A stretch of 64,000 nucleotides of DNA from Kumtagia sp963829135 (GCA_963829135.1 CAWHHO010000003.1:372001-436000), one strand, 5' to 3'. Positions 1 to 9,261 are shown, counted from the stretch's first letter. Program-made: numbers and translations. The notes: generated by a model not told the origin, from the letters alone.

Positions 1-250
1 AGCGGACCACCTGATGATGCCTGTCGATCGAACTGGTCCTGAGAACTTGCACGCCCGGACGGTCGGCAACGACGGTGGCGATATGCGCCAGCAAGGCATC
101 GATACCGGCGGCGTGGACGCTCGGGTCGGTATATGTAGCGTCGTCGTTCCAGACCTTGGCAAGAATTTCTCGCCGTTGTGCCGCGTCGGAGTGGTTCCAG
201 GCGGCACAGTAGGTATCGATTAGCGTTTCTGTTTCTTCTGGTGTCGGCAT
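1..250 (-). CDS. SnoaL/NTF2-like protein, 3' end beyond window
   Basis: The minus strand reads from an ATG at 250 (MPTPEETETLIDTYCAAWN...) without a stop to the window edge, about 83 residues. The helix with DTYCAAWNHSDAAQRREIL followed by VWNDDATYTDPSVHAAG is the usual opening of the small SnoaL/NTF2-like alpha+beta-cone fold found in isomerases, hydrolases and many unassigned proteins. The gene is transcribed away from the LysR gene that begins at 347, so the roughly 96 bases between them are probably a shared control region. The substrate cannot be told from this fragment. Confidence 0.75.
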   Translation of the reverse strand, partial: MPTPEETETLIDTYCAAWNHSDAAQRREILAKVWNDDATYTDPSVHAAGIDALLAHIATVVADRPGVQVLRTSSIDRHHQVVR

Positions 251-346
251 GGAAGACAGTCTCACAGCGTAAGAATGGGTTCAAGTCTCCAGTGGGAGGG
301 GCGCGAAGCCCTTCCCAATATGGCTGCGCCGGTATCTATTTCGCGC

Positions 347-1255
347 ATGGCATTCACCATCAGGCAACTGCAATATTTCGTCGCCGTCGCGGAGCAGGGC
401 TCGGTCTCGCGGGCCGCACAAAACCTCTCGATCTCTCAGTCGTCGGTCACCGAGGCCGTGAAGGAGCTTGAAGGCGACCTCGGCGTGAATCTGTTCGAGC
501 GCCATCCGCGCGGGCTGACGATCACCCACAAGGGCCATCAGTTCCTGCGCCATGCCACCAAGATACTGGCCGACGTTTCCGATGCGCGCCGCACCTTCTC
601 GGGCGAGCAGGAGCGCACGAGCGGCACGCTGCAGCTGGGAGTGACGTCGCTGGTGGCCGGCTATGTGCTCTCCGACCTATTGGCGCGCTATCGGCGCGCC
701 TTTCCGGGGGTCGAAGTCGGCGCAATCGAGGACAATGGCGACTACCTGGAACACCTGCTGGTTGGCGGCGAACTGGATGTGGCCGTCATGGTCATCTCCA
801 ACCTGCGCGACCGGATGGCGCTGCAGGCGGAAATCCTTGAAGTCTCGCCCTACCGGCTGTGGCTGCCGATTGGCCATCCATTGGGCCAGGCCGAGATCAT
901 TCACATCAACGACATCGTCACCGAGCCGCTCATCATGTTGACTGTCGACGAGATCGAGGAGAACACCGGCAAGCTGCTCGCCGCTCTCGGGGCTCGTCCG
1001 CACGTCGCCTTCCGCACAAGGTCGGTGGAGGCTGTGCGCAGCCTTGTCGCCACCGGCGCAGGCATCGCGTTGCTGCCGGATCTGGTTTACAGGCCATGGT
1101 CACTCGAAGGCGATCGCATCGAATCGCGCGACATCTCCGGGGCACTGCCCGTGGTGCAGGTGGGTATGGTATGGCGGCGCGGTTCCGGCCTTGCACAATC
1201 GGCGCGGGATTTTATCGGCATAGCTCAAGGGCAGAGATCTCAGCGCCAGCGCTAG
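347..1255 (+). CDS. LysR-family transcriptional regulator
   Basis: A LysR regulator of about 302 residues. The N-terminal winged helix-turn-helix is plain (TIRQLQYFVAVAEQGSVSRAA, then SISQSSVTEAVKELE and LGVNLFERHPRGLTIT), followed by the periplasmic-binding-like effector domain. I chose the ATG at 347 because family members start a few residues before this motif; in-frame ATGs at 275 and 320 would add 24 or 9 residues, and none has a strong ribosome site. It stands between the divergent SnoaL-like gene and the polyamine ABC genes, so it may control either. The inducer is unknown. Confidence 0.85.
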   Translation: MAFTIRQLQYFVAVAEQGSVSRAAQNLSISQSSVTEAVKELEGDLGVNLFERHPRGLTITHKGHQFLRHATKILADVSDARRTFSGEQERTSGTLQLGVTSLVAGYVLSDLLARYRRAFPGVEVGAIEDNGDYLEHLLVGGELDVAVMVISNLRDRMALQAEILEVSPYRLWLPIGHPLGQAEIIHINDIVTEPLIMLTVDEIEENTGKLLAALGARPHVAFRTRSVEAVRSLVATGAGIALLPDLVYRPWSLEGDRIESRDISGALPVVQVGMVWRRGSGLAQSARDFIGIAQGQRSQRQR

Positions 1256-1432
1256 CACCGAGAAATTCGCAACGCCTATTCGTTTGCATACCCATGAACG
1301 CCAGACCTATCGGAAAAACCAATTCCGGCTTTCTGTTAAATGAATTTGCGAAACCTCTAAAATCGTCTCACCTTGTTTGCAGGGCCTCAAGTCGCCGCTC
1401 ATGAGCGACGCCCTCGAATGGGAGACTCGACC

Positions 1433-2587
1433 ATGAAATCAGTGCTCAAATGCTGTACCGCGATGGCCGTGGCGCTTTCCATGTCGGCCCCGGCTTTGGC
1501 GCAGCTCAAGGAAGTCGGCGCCGGCGAGGGCCAGGTCAACATTATCGCCTGGGCGGGTTACATCGAGCGCGGCGAGACCGACAAGAACTACGACTGGGTA
1601 ACGGAGTTCGAGAAGAAGACCTCATGCAAGGTCAACGTCAAGACGGCAGCCACGTCCGACGAAATGGTCGCCTTGATGAACGAAGGCGGATTCGATCTTG
1701 TGACGGCTTCCGGCGACGCGTCGCTGCGGCTCATTGCCGGCAAACGCGTGCAGCCGATCAACACGGCGCTGATCCCAAGCTGGTCGACCATCGACGAGCG
1801 CATCCAAAATGCCCCGTGGCATACTGTCGACGGCGTTCACTACGGAACGCCCTATGTTTGGGGCGCCAATGTGTTGATGTACAACACCGACGTGTTCAAG
1901 GAAGCGCCGAAAAGCTGGAACGTGGTGTTCGAGGCGATGGACTTGCCCGACGGAAAACCCAATGCCGGCCGGGTTCAGGCGTATGACGGTGCCATCTATA
2001 TCGCAGATGCGGCGCTCTATTTGATGAAGCACAAGCCGGAGCTCGGCATCAAGGATCCCTACGAACTGTCGGAAGACCAGTATAAGGCCGCGCTCGAACT
2101 CCTGCGTGGCCAGCGCAAACTTGTGGGCCGCTATTGGCATGACGCCTTCATACAGATGGACGACTTCAAGAACGAGGGCATCGCAGCATCGGGATCGTGG
2201 CCCTTCATGGTCAACGTGCTGAAGGGTGAAAAAGCCAAGGTCGGCTCGACCTTCCCGGAGGAGGGCATCACCGGCTGGGCAGATACGACCATGCTGCATG
2301 TCGACAGCCCGAATCCAAACTGCGCCTATATGTGGATGGAGCACTCGCTGTCGCCGAAGGTGCAGGGCGACGTATCGGCCTGGTTTGGTACTGTTCCGTC
2401 GGTGCCCGCGGCGTGCAAGGGCAACGCGCTCCTGACTGACGAAGGCTGCAAGGCCAACGGCTACGAAAATTTCGAGCAGATCAAGTTTTGGCGCACGCCC
2501 ACTACGAAATGCGCGACCCAGGGCGATGCCTGCGTTCCGTACTATCGCTGGGTCTCCGACTATATCGGCGTAATCGGCGGGCGGTAA
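1433..2587 (+). CDS. potD: Polyamine-type ABC transporter substrate-binding protein
   Basis: Extracytoplasmic binding protein of about 384 residues, of the spermidine/putrescine (PotD/PotF) family. The ATG at 1433 follows GGGAG and gives a clear signal peptide (charged MKS start, hydrophobic core, APALAQ cleavage region). The mature start (VNIIAWAGYIERGETD) and the segments FDLVTASGDASLRLIAG and TPYVWGANVLMYNTD are typical of this fold. It is the first gene of the potD-A-(antisense gene)-B-C set. Putrescine is the likely ligand, since an aminobutyraldehyde-type dehydrogenase follows the permeases, but this is inferred. Confidence 0.88.
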   Translation: MKSVLKCCTAMAVALSMSAPALAQLKEVGAGEGQVNIIAWAGYIERGETDKNYDWVTEFEKKTSCKVNVKTAATSDEMVALMNEGGFDLVTASGDASLRLIAGKRVQPINTALIPSWSTIDERIQNAPWHTVDGVHYGTPYVWGANVLMYNTDVFKEAPKSWNVVFEAMDLPDGKPNAGRVQAYDGAIYIADAALYLMKHKPELGIKDPYELSEDQYKAALELLRGQRKLVGRYWHDAFIQMDDFKNEGIAASGSWPFMVNVLKGEKAKVGSTFPEEGITGWADTTMLHVDSPNPNCAYMWMEHSLSPKVQGDVSAWFGTVPSVPAACKGNALLTDEGCKANGYENFEQIKFWRTPTTKCATQGDACVPYYRWVSDYIGVIGGR

Positions 2588-2786
2588 CTTGGGAACGGCG
2601 CGACGGGTCAGCTCCGCCGCGTCTCTCCTCACCGTACCGAGCCTCTGCCATAAGCCTTGCCCCGGTCTCGATTGAGGCGATTGCGGGCGTGGCGGCGCGC
2701 TCCACTTCTCCGCTCTTGGAGAGGTTGGCCGAGCGAGCAAGGTCGGGTGTCGGGGCTTTCAACGGCGTCCAACAGCGAACAGAGCG

Positions 2787-3785
2787 ATGACCCCAGCCGT
2801 ATCTTTCGAAAAAGTCTCGCGCCATTTCGGCACGGTACGCGCGGTTGACGCAACCGATCTGGACATCGTGCCGGGCGAGTTCTTTGCCATGCTTGGTCCC
2901 TCGGGCTCGGGCAAGACGACCTGCCTTCGGCTGATCGCCGGGTTCGAGCAACCGACCAGCGGAGTCATCAAGATTTTTGGCGAGCGCGCCGATGGCGTTC
3001 CGCCTTATCGGCGCAACGTCAATACCGTGTTTCAGGACTATGCGCTGTTTCCGCATCTGAACGTGCAGGACAACGTCGCCTACGGCCTGATGGTCAAGGG
3101 GGTCGGCAAGGCCGAACGGCACAAGGCAGCCGACGAAGCGCTGTCGCTGGTGCGCCTGCCTGGCTACGGGGCGCGCAAGCCGGGTCAACTTTCCGGTGGC
3201 CAGCGCCAGCGCGTGGCGCTTGCCCGTGCCCTGGTGAACAGGCCCAAGGTGCTGTTGCTCGACGAGCCGCTGGGCGCGCTCGATCTAAAGCTGCGTGAAA
3301 ATATGCAGGAAGAGTTGAAGTCCCTCCAGAAAGCGCTGGGCATCACCTTCATCTTTGTCACCCATGACCAGGGTGAAGCGCTGTCGATGGCTGACCGCGT
3401 TGCCGTGTTCAACGACGGCAGGATCATGCAGATCGGCTCGCCGCAGGAGATCTACCAAAGGCCGCGCACGCGTTTCGTCGCGGATTTCGTCGGGTCGTCC
3501 AACGTGCTGCCGCCGGACTTCGTCCAGCGCTATTCGGGGCAAAAACGCTGGGGCAGCCTGCGTCCGGAACAAATCCGCGTTTCGCGCGACACCAATGGTG
3601 ACGGCGTGCGGGCGCGGGTTGTTGGAATGAATTATCTCGGCTCGGCGACGCGGGTCGCGCTCGAAGCGGACGGGCTACGCCTGCACGCGACATCGCCGGC
3701 TGGCACGACGCTTCCTGGCGTGGGCGATGAGGTAACCCTAACTTTCAACCGCGACCAGTTGCATCTGATGGATGAGCCGATATGA
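2787..3785 (+). CDS. potA: Polyamine-type ABC transporter ATP-binding protein
   Basis: ATPase of 332 residues. Walker A (GPSGSGKTT), the Q-loop (VFQDYALFPHL), the ABC signature (LSGGQRQR), Walker B (VLLLDEPLGALD) and the switch histidine (FVTHDQGEA) are all present. A TOBE-like regulatory domain follows (ADFVGSSNVLPPDF onward), as in PotA. It lies about 200 bases after potD, a gap with no evident gene, and energises the permeases encoded at 4849 and 5934. An oppositely oriented gene starts to overlap the spacer 42 bases after its stop, so potB must be reached by read-through or from its own promoter. Confidence 0.92.
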   Translation: MTPAVSFEKVSRHFGTVRAVDATDLDIVPGEFFAMLGPSGSGKTTCLRLIAGFEQPTSGVIKIFGERADGVPPYRRNVNTVFQDYALFPHLNVQDNVAYGLMVKGVGKAERHKAADEALSLVRLPGYGARKPGQLSGGQRQRVALARALVNRPKVLLLDEPLGALDLKLRENMQEELKSLQKALGITFIFVTHDQGEALSMADRVAVFNDGRIMQIGSPQEIYQRPRTRFVADFVGSSNVLPPDFVQRYSGQKRWGSLRPEQIRVSRDTNGDGVRARVVGMNYLGSATRVALEADGLRLHATSPAGTTLPGVGDEVTLTFNRDQLHLMDEPI

Positions 3786-3827
3786 GCGCGGATCGGCTAT
3801 TCCTCCAAGCGGCCGCGAGCTGGCGCG

Positions 3828-4682
3828 TCAGGTTACCCGCGAGGCGTTTATCTGGTCGAGATAGCCAGATTCGTGCGGCAGAAAATATCCATCGTCCGGC
3901 CACATCGCTGCAATCGGCATGGAAAACTGGGTTCCGTGCGTCGTGTTGCCGTAGATGACATTGGCCCATTTCGGAAGATCGTTGGCATGCTCGATCACAC
4001 CTTGGGTGGAGGACGTCGTTCCGGCATAATTGACGTCGAGGACAAGGCGACTGCGTCCATCGCCAGCGAATTCACGTCTTCGCGTATCGGGCGAGTTCGT
4101 GCGCTTCCAGGCTTCCACGTCTTTGTTTGCCGGCCGCGACCATTCCGGCGTGCAAGGTGCATAGAGCATCGGACACTTGGGCGCAGATACGACGATCGAG
4201 CCGAACAGTTTGCGGATTGTGTCCAGGTTCTCGACGTTCTTGCCGAGCTTGCAGCCACGAATGTGAATGGCGACGCAATTCGTGTCGTGATTCCGCACCT
4301 TGTGACAGACCTTGACCAGCTCTTTGACGTCGTCTTCGCTGGTCGTATAGCCAGTCGCAAAGGCCGTGATCTTCGCCGCATCGAGGCTCGGGTAGCTGTC
4401 CACCAGGGTCACCAGATCGCTCAACACCGCGTTGTCTGCATGGTCGGTCGAGGTTTCGGTGACATTCATATAGAAGCCGGCTTCCGTGCCGTGCGCGACA
4501 ATCACCACGTGCGACTGCTGTTTGGCGGCAAGCGTCCTGACGAGGTCGAGGAAGTTGCTTTTGAATACGTCGGTGCGCGCTACCTCCAGATCCCCGCGCC
4601 TGGTTATCTCTCGCCGCGCCGCGGCATAGTAGCTGTCGACGATGCCGAAGGCCGGGTCCGCCTGTCGCAATGCAATGCCCAT
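3828..4682 (-). CDS. Unknown protein with caspase-like HG...GC pattern
   Basis: About 284 residues, on the opposite strand between potA and potB. The ATG at 4682 follows GAGGT, which favours it over an upstream in-frame ATG at 4787. I do not recognise the family. A strand-like run ending in an HG pair (HVVIVAHGTEAGFYM, His64-Gly65) is followed some 80 residues later by a second strand ending in GC (CVAIHIRGCKLGKN, Gly143-Cys144), then a helix and VVSAP. This order resembles the His/Cys dyad of clan CD folds such as CHAT or DUF4347 domains. No signal peptide or membrane segment is seen. A peptidase role is a hypothesis only. Confidence 0.7.
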   Translation of the reverse strand: MGIALRQADPAFGIVDSYYAAARREITRRGDLEVARTDVFKSNFLDLVRTLAAKQQSHVVIVAHGTEAGFYMNVTETSTDHADNAVLSDLVTLVDSYPSLDAAKITAFATGYTTSEDDVKELVKVCHKVRNHDTNCVAIHIRGCKLGKNVENLDTIRKLFGSIVVSAPKCPMLYAPCTPEWSRPANKDVEAWKRTNSPDTRRREFAGDGRSRLVLDVNYAGTTSSTQGVIEHANDLPKWANVIYGNTTHGTQFSMPIAAMWPDDGYFLPHESGYLDQINASRVT

Positions 4683-4848
4683 GATTACCTCGCTTCTGTC
4701 GTGAGCGGCGCGATGCTGCGCGCCGGTCGGGGTTTCTGCGTCTGGACTGGAAGGTCGTTCGAACGGCGGCGAGACATTGCCACACACGCTCCAAGAGCAA
4801 CGAGCCGCAGAGCCGCGATCGGTTCCACTTGCCTTGGGAGTGCTTGAC

Positions 4849-5811
4849 GTGGCGGAAGCTTATGCTGCCCCCACAGGCAACGCAATCCTGCCGCGCAAGG
4901 GCGGCATGCTCGGTGCTTGGTCTGACACGCTCTGGCGCAACCCACGCATCCTCCTGTTTATGATGCTTGGACCGCCTCTGCTGTGGCTCGGTGTTGTTTA
5001 TCTCGGCTCGCTTTTCGCGTTGCTGGTGCAAAGTTTCTTTTCGATTGACGAGTTCTCCGGCTTGATCAATCGCGAGCTCACGCTGAAAACCTATGGCGAT
5101 CTGCTGCAACCTGCAAACATCGACATCATCGTCCGGACGGTGACGATGGCGGCACTGGTGACGCTGGCGTCGGCCGCCATTGCCTTCCCGATCGCCTACT
5201 TCGCGGCGCGCTATGCACGTGGCAAATGGAAGGCGCTGTTTTATCTCGGTGTCATGCTGCCGCTGTGGTCGAGCTATCTGGTCAAAGTCTATGCCTGGAA
5301 GCTGATCCTTGCAAAGGAAGGCATCCTGACCTGGCTTTTCGGCAAGCTGCATTTGACCTGGCTCATCGACGCCTGGCTGTCGATCGAACTGGTCGGAGGC
5401 AACTCCCTATCGGTGAGCCCCACCGGTACCTTCATCGTCTTTGTATATGTCTGGCTGCCATTCATGATCCTGCCCGTTCAGGCTGCGCTGGAGCGCGTGC
5501 CGGTCAACCTCATCGAGGCCTCGGCCGACCTTGGCGCCTCGCCCGGGCAGACGTTTCGGAATGTGACCTTCCCGCTGGCGCTGCCCGGCATCGTCGCGGG
5601 ATCGATCTTCACCTTCTCGCTCACGCTCGGCGATTACATCATTCCGCAGATCATCGGCACATCGAGGCTGTTCATCGGCCAAGCCGTCTACGCTCACCAA
5701 GGCACTGCCGGCAACATCCCGCTTGCGGCCGCCTTCACCGTTGTACCCGTCTTCATTATGGCGCTCTACCTTTGGGGTGCAAAGCGCATGGGGGCGTTCG
5801 ATGCGCTCTGA
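4849..5811 (+). CDS. potB: Polyamine-type ABC transporter permease, PotB/PotH type
   Basis: Inner-membrane permease of about 320 residues with six or more hydrophobic segments. The cytoplasmic EAA loop that contacts PotA is visible (NLIEASADLGASPGQTFRNVTFPLALPGI). I chose the GTG at 4849, nine bases after GGGAG; an in-frame ATG at 4777 would add 24 residues without a good ribosome site. The partner permease follows after a hairpin-bearing spacer of about 120 bases. Together they form the membrane channel for the potD-encoded binding protein. Confidence 0.88.
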   Translation: MAEAYAAPTGNAILPRKGGMLGAWSDTLWRNPRILLFMMLGPPLLWLGVVYLGSLFALLVQSFFSIDEFSGLINRELTLKTYGDLLQPANIDIIVRTVTMAALVTLASAAIAFPIAYFAARYARGKWKALFYLGVMLPLWSSYLVKVYAWKLILAKEGILTWLFGKLHLTWLIDAWLSIELVGGNSLSVSPTGTFIVFVYVWLPFMILPVQAALERVPVNLIEASADLGASPGQTFRNVTFPLALPGIVAGSIFTFSLTLGDYIIPQIIGTSRLFIGQAVYAHQGTAGNIPLAAAFTVVPVFIMALYLWGAKRMGAFDAL

Positions 5812-5933
5812 ACGGGTCGGTTGTTGTTCGTGGGTCGTAGGTCGCGGGCTGCCCAACTGTGTTTGGGATGCGTCTTTGAGGATGCACGACCGTCGACCGA
5901 CGAACAACGACCGACAAGCCGACAGAGCTTTCC
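5812..5933 (+). repeat. Intergenic inverted repeat between potB and potC
   Basis: The arm GTCGGTTGTTGTTCGTGGGTCG (about 5816-5837) is matched at about 20 of 22 positions by the reverse complement of 5894-5915. The centre is about 55 bases. The arms resemble those of the repeat at 57717-57787, which shares the GTCGGT and TTCGTSGG words. In RNA this would fold into a long hairpin inside the pot transcript, and could stabilise or attenuate it. No coding frame is supported here. Confidence 0.7.
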
Positions 5934-6749
5934 ATGCGCTCTGAAAAGGGGAACAGCGCGCCGCTGGCGCTGAAGATCGCTGCGGCCGCGGGCCTGCTCT
6001 TCCTGCATCTGCCGCTGCTGTTGATCTTCGTCTACGCCTTTACGACCGAGGAGAAGAGCTACCAGTGGCCGCCGCCGGGACTGACAACGGAGTGGTTCGC
6101 CGTCACATGGAACCGCCCGGATGTATGGGAAGCGCTGACGCTGTCGGTAAAGGTCGCGTCGATCTCGACTTTGATCGCCATCGTTCTCGGGACGCTTTGC
6201 GCGGCAGCCGTCAGCCGCACGAAGTTCTTCGGTCGCGAGGCGATCTCGCTGCTGGTCATTCTGCCGATCGCGCTGCCCGGCATCATAACCGGCATCTCGC
6301 TGCGCTCGGCCTTCAGCCTGATGGAGATCCCGTTTTCCACCTGGACCATCGTGCTCGGGCACGCCACCTTCTGCGTGGTGGTGGTCTACAACAACGCGGT
6401 TGCCCGCTTCCGCCGCACTTCGGGCTCGATGATCGAAGCGTCGATGGACCTGGGCGCTGACGGCTTCCAGACCTTCTGGCACGTCGTGCTGCCCAACATC
6501 GGCACGGCGCTGCTTGCCGGGGGCATGCTGGCCTTCGCGCTGTCCTTCGATGAGGTCATCGTAACGACGTTCACCGCCGGACAGCAGCAGACTTTGCCGA
6601 TCTGGATGCTGGAAGAACTCGTACGCCCGCGTCAGCGGCCGGTGACCAATGTCGTCGCTATGGTCGTTGTCCTGGTGACATTGCTGCCGATTCTGCTCGC
6701 CTATTACCTAACCCGCGAGGGCGACCAGATCGCCGGTGCGGGGAAATGA
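5934..6749 (+). CDS. potC: Polyamine-type ABC transporter permease, PotC/PotI type
   Basis: Second inner-membrane permease, 271 residues, usual length for PotC. It has an N-terminal membrane segment (AAAAGLLFLHLPLLLIFVYA) and the EAA loop (MIEASMDLGADGFQTFWHVVLPNI). It pairs with the gene at 4849. The family suffix LPIWMLEELVRPRQRPVTN, followed by the last membrane helix, is typical of putrescine permeases. It ends about 115 bases before the aldehyde dehydrogenase, with a second hairpin repeat in the gap. Confidence 0.9.
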   Translation: MRSEKGNSAPLALKIAAAAGLLFLHLPLLLIFVYAFTTEEKSYQWPPPGLTTEWFAVTWNRPDVWEALTLSVKVASISTLIAIVLGTLCAAAVSRTKFFGREAISLLVILPIALPGIITGISLRSAFSLMEIPFSTWTIVLGHATFCVVVVYNNAVARFRRTSGSMIEASMDLGADGFQTFWHVVLPNIGTALLAGGMLAFALSFDEVIVTTFTAGQQQTLPIWMLEELVRPRQRPVTNVVAMVVVLVTLLPILLAYYLTREGDQIAGAGK

Positions 6750-6756
6750 AAGATGA

Positions 6757-6842
6757 GGCAGAGGCAATAGGCAGTAGGCAATAGGACTGTGAACCGGCCG
6801 AGCGCGCCGCCCCTACTGCCTGCTGCCTATTGCCTACTGCCC
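6757..6842 (+). repeat. Intergenic inverted repeat of TTGCCTACTGCC type
   Basis: The arm 6757-6785 (GGCAATAGGCAGTAGGCAA core) is nearly complementary to 6812-6842 (CCTACTGCCTGCTGCCTATT and following). Each arm is itself a run of GGCARTA-like heptamers. The loop is about 26 bases. It starts seven bases after the potC stop and ends 22 bases before the dehydrogenase start, so it may act as an mRNA hairpin or partial terminator between transport and catabolism genes. Confidence 0.75.
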
Positions 6843-6864
6843 ACCAAATAAGGGAGAACCACCA

Positions 6865-8295
6865 ATGCAGACCGAGATGTTGATCGGCGCGCGCTTCGAG
6901 AAAGGCACTGAGACCGAGGAACCCATCCTCAACCCGAAGACCGGCGAGACGGTGTTGAACCTGCCCGAGGCCAGTCAGGCACAAATCGATGCGGCGGTTG
7001 CCGCAGCCGAGAAGGCATTTGCGACCTGGTCGCGGACGACACCGGCGCAGCGTTCAGGCTACCTGCTCAAAATTGCGGATCGTATCGAGGCGGATGCGGA
7101 GGCGTTTGCGAGGCTGGAAGCGTTGAACTGCGGCAAGCCGATCAACGCCGTGCTCAATGACGAGATCCCGGCAATCGTTGATTGCTACCGCTTCTTCGCG
7201 GGTGCGGTGCGTACAATGCCGGGCGTCGTCGCCGGCGAATATCTGCCGGGCTTCACCTCGATGGTTCGCCGCGACGCGATCGGCATCGTTGGTTCCATCG
7301 CCCCCTGGAATTATCCGTTGATGATGATGGCCTGGAAACTGGCGCCGGCGATTGCCGGCGGAAACACGGTTGTCTTCAAACCTTCGGAACAGACGCCGCT
7401 GACGGCGCTGAAGCTCGCCGGGATCCTCGCCGACGTGTTGCCGGAAGGTGTCGTCAACGTCGTGCTGGGGCGCGGCGAAAGTGTTGGAAACGCGCTGATC
7501 AATCATCCGAAAATCTCGATGATCTCGATCACGGGCGATGTCGCCACCGGCAAGAAGGTTCTGCAGGCGGCTGCCAAATCGGTGAAGCGCACGCATCTGG
7601 AACTTGGCGGAAAGGCGCCGGTCATCGTCTTCGACGACGCCGACCTGGACGCAGTCGTTGCCGGCTTGCGCGCCTTTGGCTACTACAATGCCGGCCAGGA
7701 CTGCACCGCGGCCTGCCGCATCTATGCCGGCAAGAAGATCTACGACAAGCTCGTCGCCGACCTGTCGTCGGCCGTTTCCACGATCAAGTTCAATCAGTCC
7801 GATGATACCGAGAACGAGATCGGGCCATTGATTTCGCGCCGCCAGCGCGACCGCGTCGCTTCGTTTGTGGAGCGCGCGTCGGAGTTGAATCACATCGAAA
7901 TCACGACAGGTGGCAAGCCGGGCGAGGGCGGCGGATTCTTCTATCAGCCGACCGTCGTGGCCGGGGCCTTGCAGTCCGATGAAATCGTACGGCGTGAAGT
8001 GTTCGGTCCGGTGGTTTCCGTCACACGCTTTTTCGATGTCGATGAGGCGGTCGGCTGGGCAAACGATTCCGACTACGGCCTCGCCTCGTCGGTTTGGACG
8101 AAGGATGTTTCGCGCGCCATGGCCACAGCGGCGCGGCTGCAATATGGCTGCACTTGGATCAACACCCACTTCATGCTGACAAACGAAATGCCGCATGGCG
8201 GTCTGAAGCAGTCCGGCTACGGCAAGGACATGTCGCTCTATGCGCTTGAGGACTACACCGCGGTGCGTCACGTCATGGTGGCGCATGGACAGTAG
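6865..8295 (+). CDS. Aldehyde dehydrogenase, aminobutyraldehyde type
   Basis: NAD(P)-dependent aldehyde dehydrogenase of 476 residues, normal length for the family. Seen are the N-terminal substrate/nucleotide fold, IAPWNYPLMMMAWKLAPAIA with FKPSEQTPLTA, the glutamate motif LELGGKAP, and the catalytic cysteine in GQDCTAACR (Cys280). The DCTAA setting is typical of gamma-aminobutyraldehyde dehydrogenases (PatD/Prr), which turn 4-aminobutanal from putrescine into GABA. The position directly after the pot genes supports that use. The start has a good site, AGGGAG, 10 bases upstream. Confidence 0.85.
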   Translation: MQTEMLIGARFEKGTETEEPILNPKTGETVLNLPEASQAQIDAAVAAAEKAFATWSRTTPAQRSGYLLKIADRIEADAEAFARLEALNCGKPINAVLNDEIPAIVDCYRFFAGAVRTMPGVVAGEYLPGFTSMVRRDAIGIVGSIAPWNYPLMMMAWKLAPAIAGGNTVVFKPSEQTPLTALKLAGILADVLPEGVVNVVLGRGESVGNALINHPKISMISITGDVATGKKVLQAAAKSVKRTHLELGGKAPVIVFDDADLDAVVAGLRAFGYYNAGQDCTAACRIYAGKKIYDKLVADLSSAVSTIKFNQSDDTENEIGPLISRRQRDRVASFVERASELNHIEITTGGKPGEGGGFFYQPTVVAGALQSDEIVRREVFGPVVSVTRFFDVDEAVGWANDSDYGLASSVWTKDVSRAMATAARLQYGCTWINTHFMLTNEMPHGGLKQSGYGKDMSLYALEDYTAVRHVMVAHGQ

Positions 8296-8409
8296 CACCG
8301 CGCCAGGAGCCACACTAAGCGAATGTCCCCACGGCAAATAAGCTGCGCACATCTGGTCGGACCAGATCTTTCACGCTAGGGTCCCGCCCAACGAGCTTGG
8401 GAGGTGTGC

Positions 8410-9261
8410 ATGAAAATCGGGTTCTGCATGTTCCTGTGGACGTCGCACGTCACGGAAAAGCATCAAAGGCTGCTGAAGGACATCAAGGCGACAGGCTATG
8501 ACGGTGTCGAGATTCCGATCTTCGCGGGCGACCCCGATCATTATAAGCGGCTCGGCGACCTGCTGGACAGGATCGGCCTGGAGCGCACCTCCGTCACGGC
8601 GATGGGCGACCCGGCGCTCAATTTGATTGGCGACACGGCAGCGCGCAAGGCCGGTATCGCCTACATGAAAAGAGCGGTCGACTGTGCCAACGCGCTGGGC
8701 GCCGACAAGCTCTCCGGTCCGATGCATTCGACGCTTGGACATTTCAGCGGCGTTGGCCCGACGGCCACGGAGAAACGGCGCTCGGTGTCTTCGCAGCGCG
8801 CCATCGGCGACTATTGCGCAACAAAGAACGTCACCATCGGCCTCGAGGCGCTGAACCGTTTCGAATGCTATCTGTTCAATACCATGCACGATCTCTCTGC
8901 GCATATCGACGAGGTCGACCATCCGAACATCAAGGCGATGTACGATACCTTCCACTGCAACATCGAGGAACAGGACCCGATCGCCGCCTATTCGAAGCAC
9001 GCCAAGAACATCGTCCACATCCATATTTCCGAGAATGATCGTGGCGTGCCGGGGCGTGGCAACATTCCGTGGAAAAAGACTTTTGCGGCGATCCGTGAGA
9101 GCGGCTACGACGATTGGCTGACCATCGAATCATTCGGGCGCGGCCTGAAGGATTTGGCCGCCGCGACGAAAGTCTGGCGCGACTTCGCCGAAACCCCGGA
9201 GGCGGTCTACAAGGACGGCTACAAGCACATCCGGGACCATTGGAAGAGGGCAAAGAAATAG
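8410..9261 (+). CDS. Sugar phosphate isomerase/epimerase family protein
   Basis: TIM-barrel protein of the xylose isomerase-like/AP-endonuclease 2 superfamily, 283 residues. Visible are MKIGFCMFLWTSHV at the first strand, GYDGVEIPIF, IGLEALNRFECY, IKAMYDTFHCNIEE, VHIHISENDRGVPGRGNIPW and WLTIESFG. The E, D, H and E metal-binding positions of tagatose/psicose epimerase-like enzymes are kept. The ATG at 8410 follows GGGAGG. It is downstream of the aldehyde dehydrogenase with a 114-base gap, so co-transcription is possible but not shown. The sugar substrate is unknown. Confidence 0.85.
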   Translation: MKIGFCMFLWTSHVTEKHQRLLKDIKATGYDGVEIPIFAGDPDHYKRLGDLLDRIGLERTSVTAMGDPALNLIGDTAARKAGIAYMKRAVDCANALGADKLSGPMHSTLGHFSGVGPTATEKRRSVSSQRAIGDYCATKNVTIGLEALNRFECYLFNTMHDLSAHIDEVDHPNIKAMYDTFHCNIEEQDPIAAYSKHAKNIVHIHISENDRGVPGRGNIPWKKTFAAIRESGYDDWLTIESFGRGLKDLAAATKVWRDFAETPEAVYKDGYKHIRDHWKRAKK

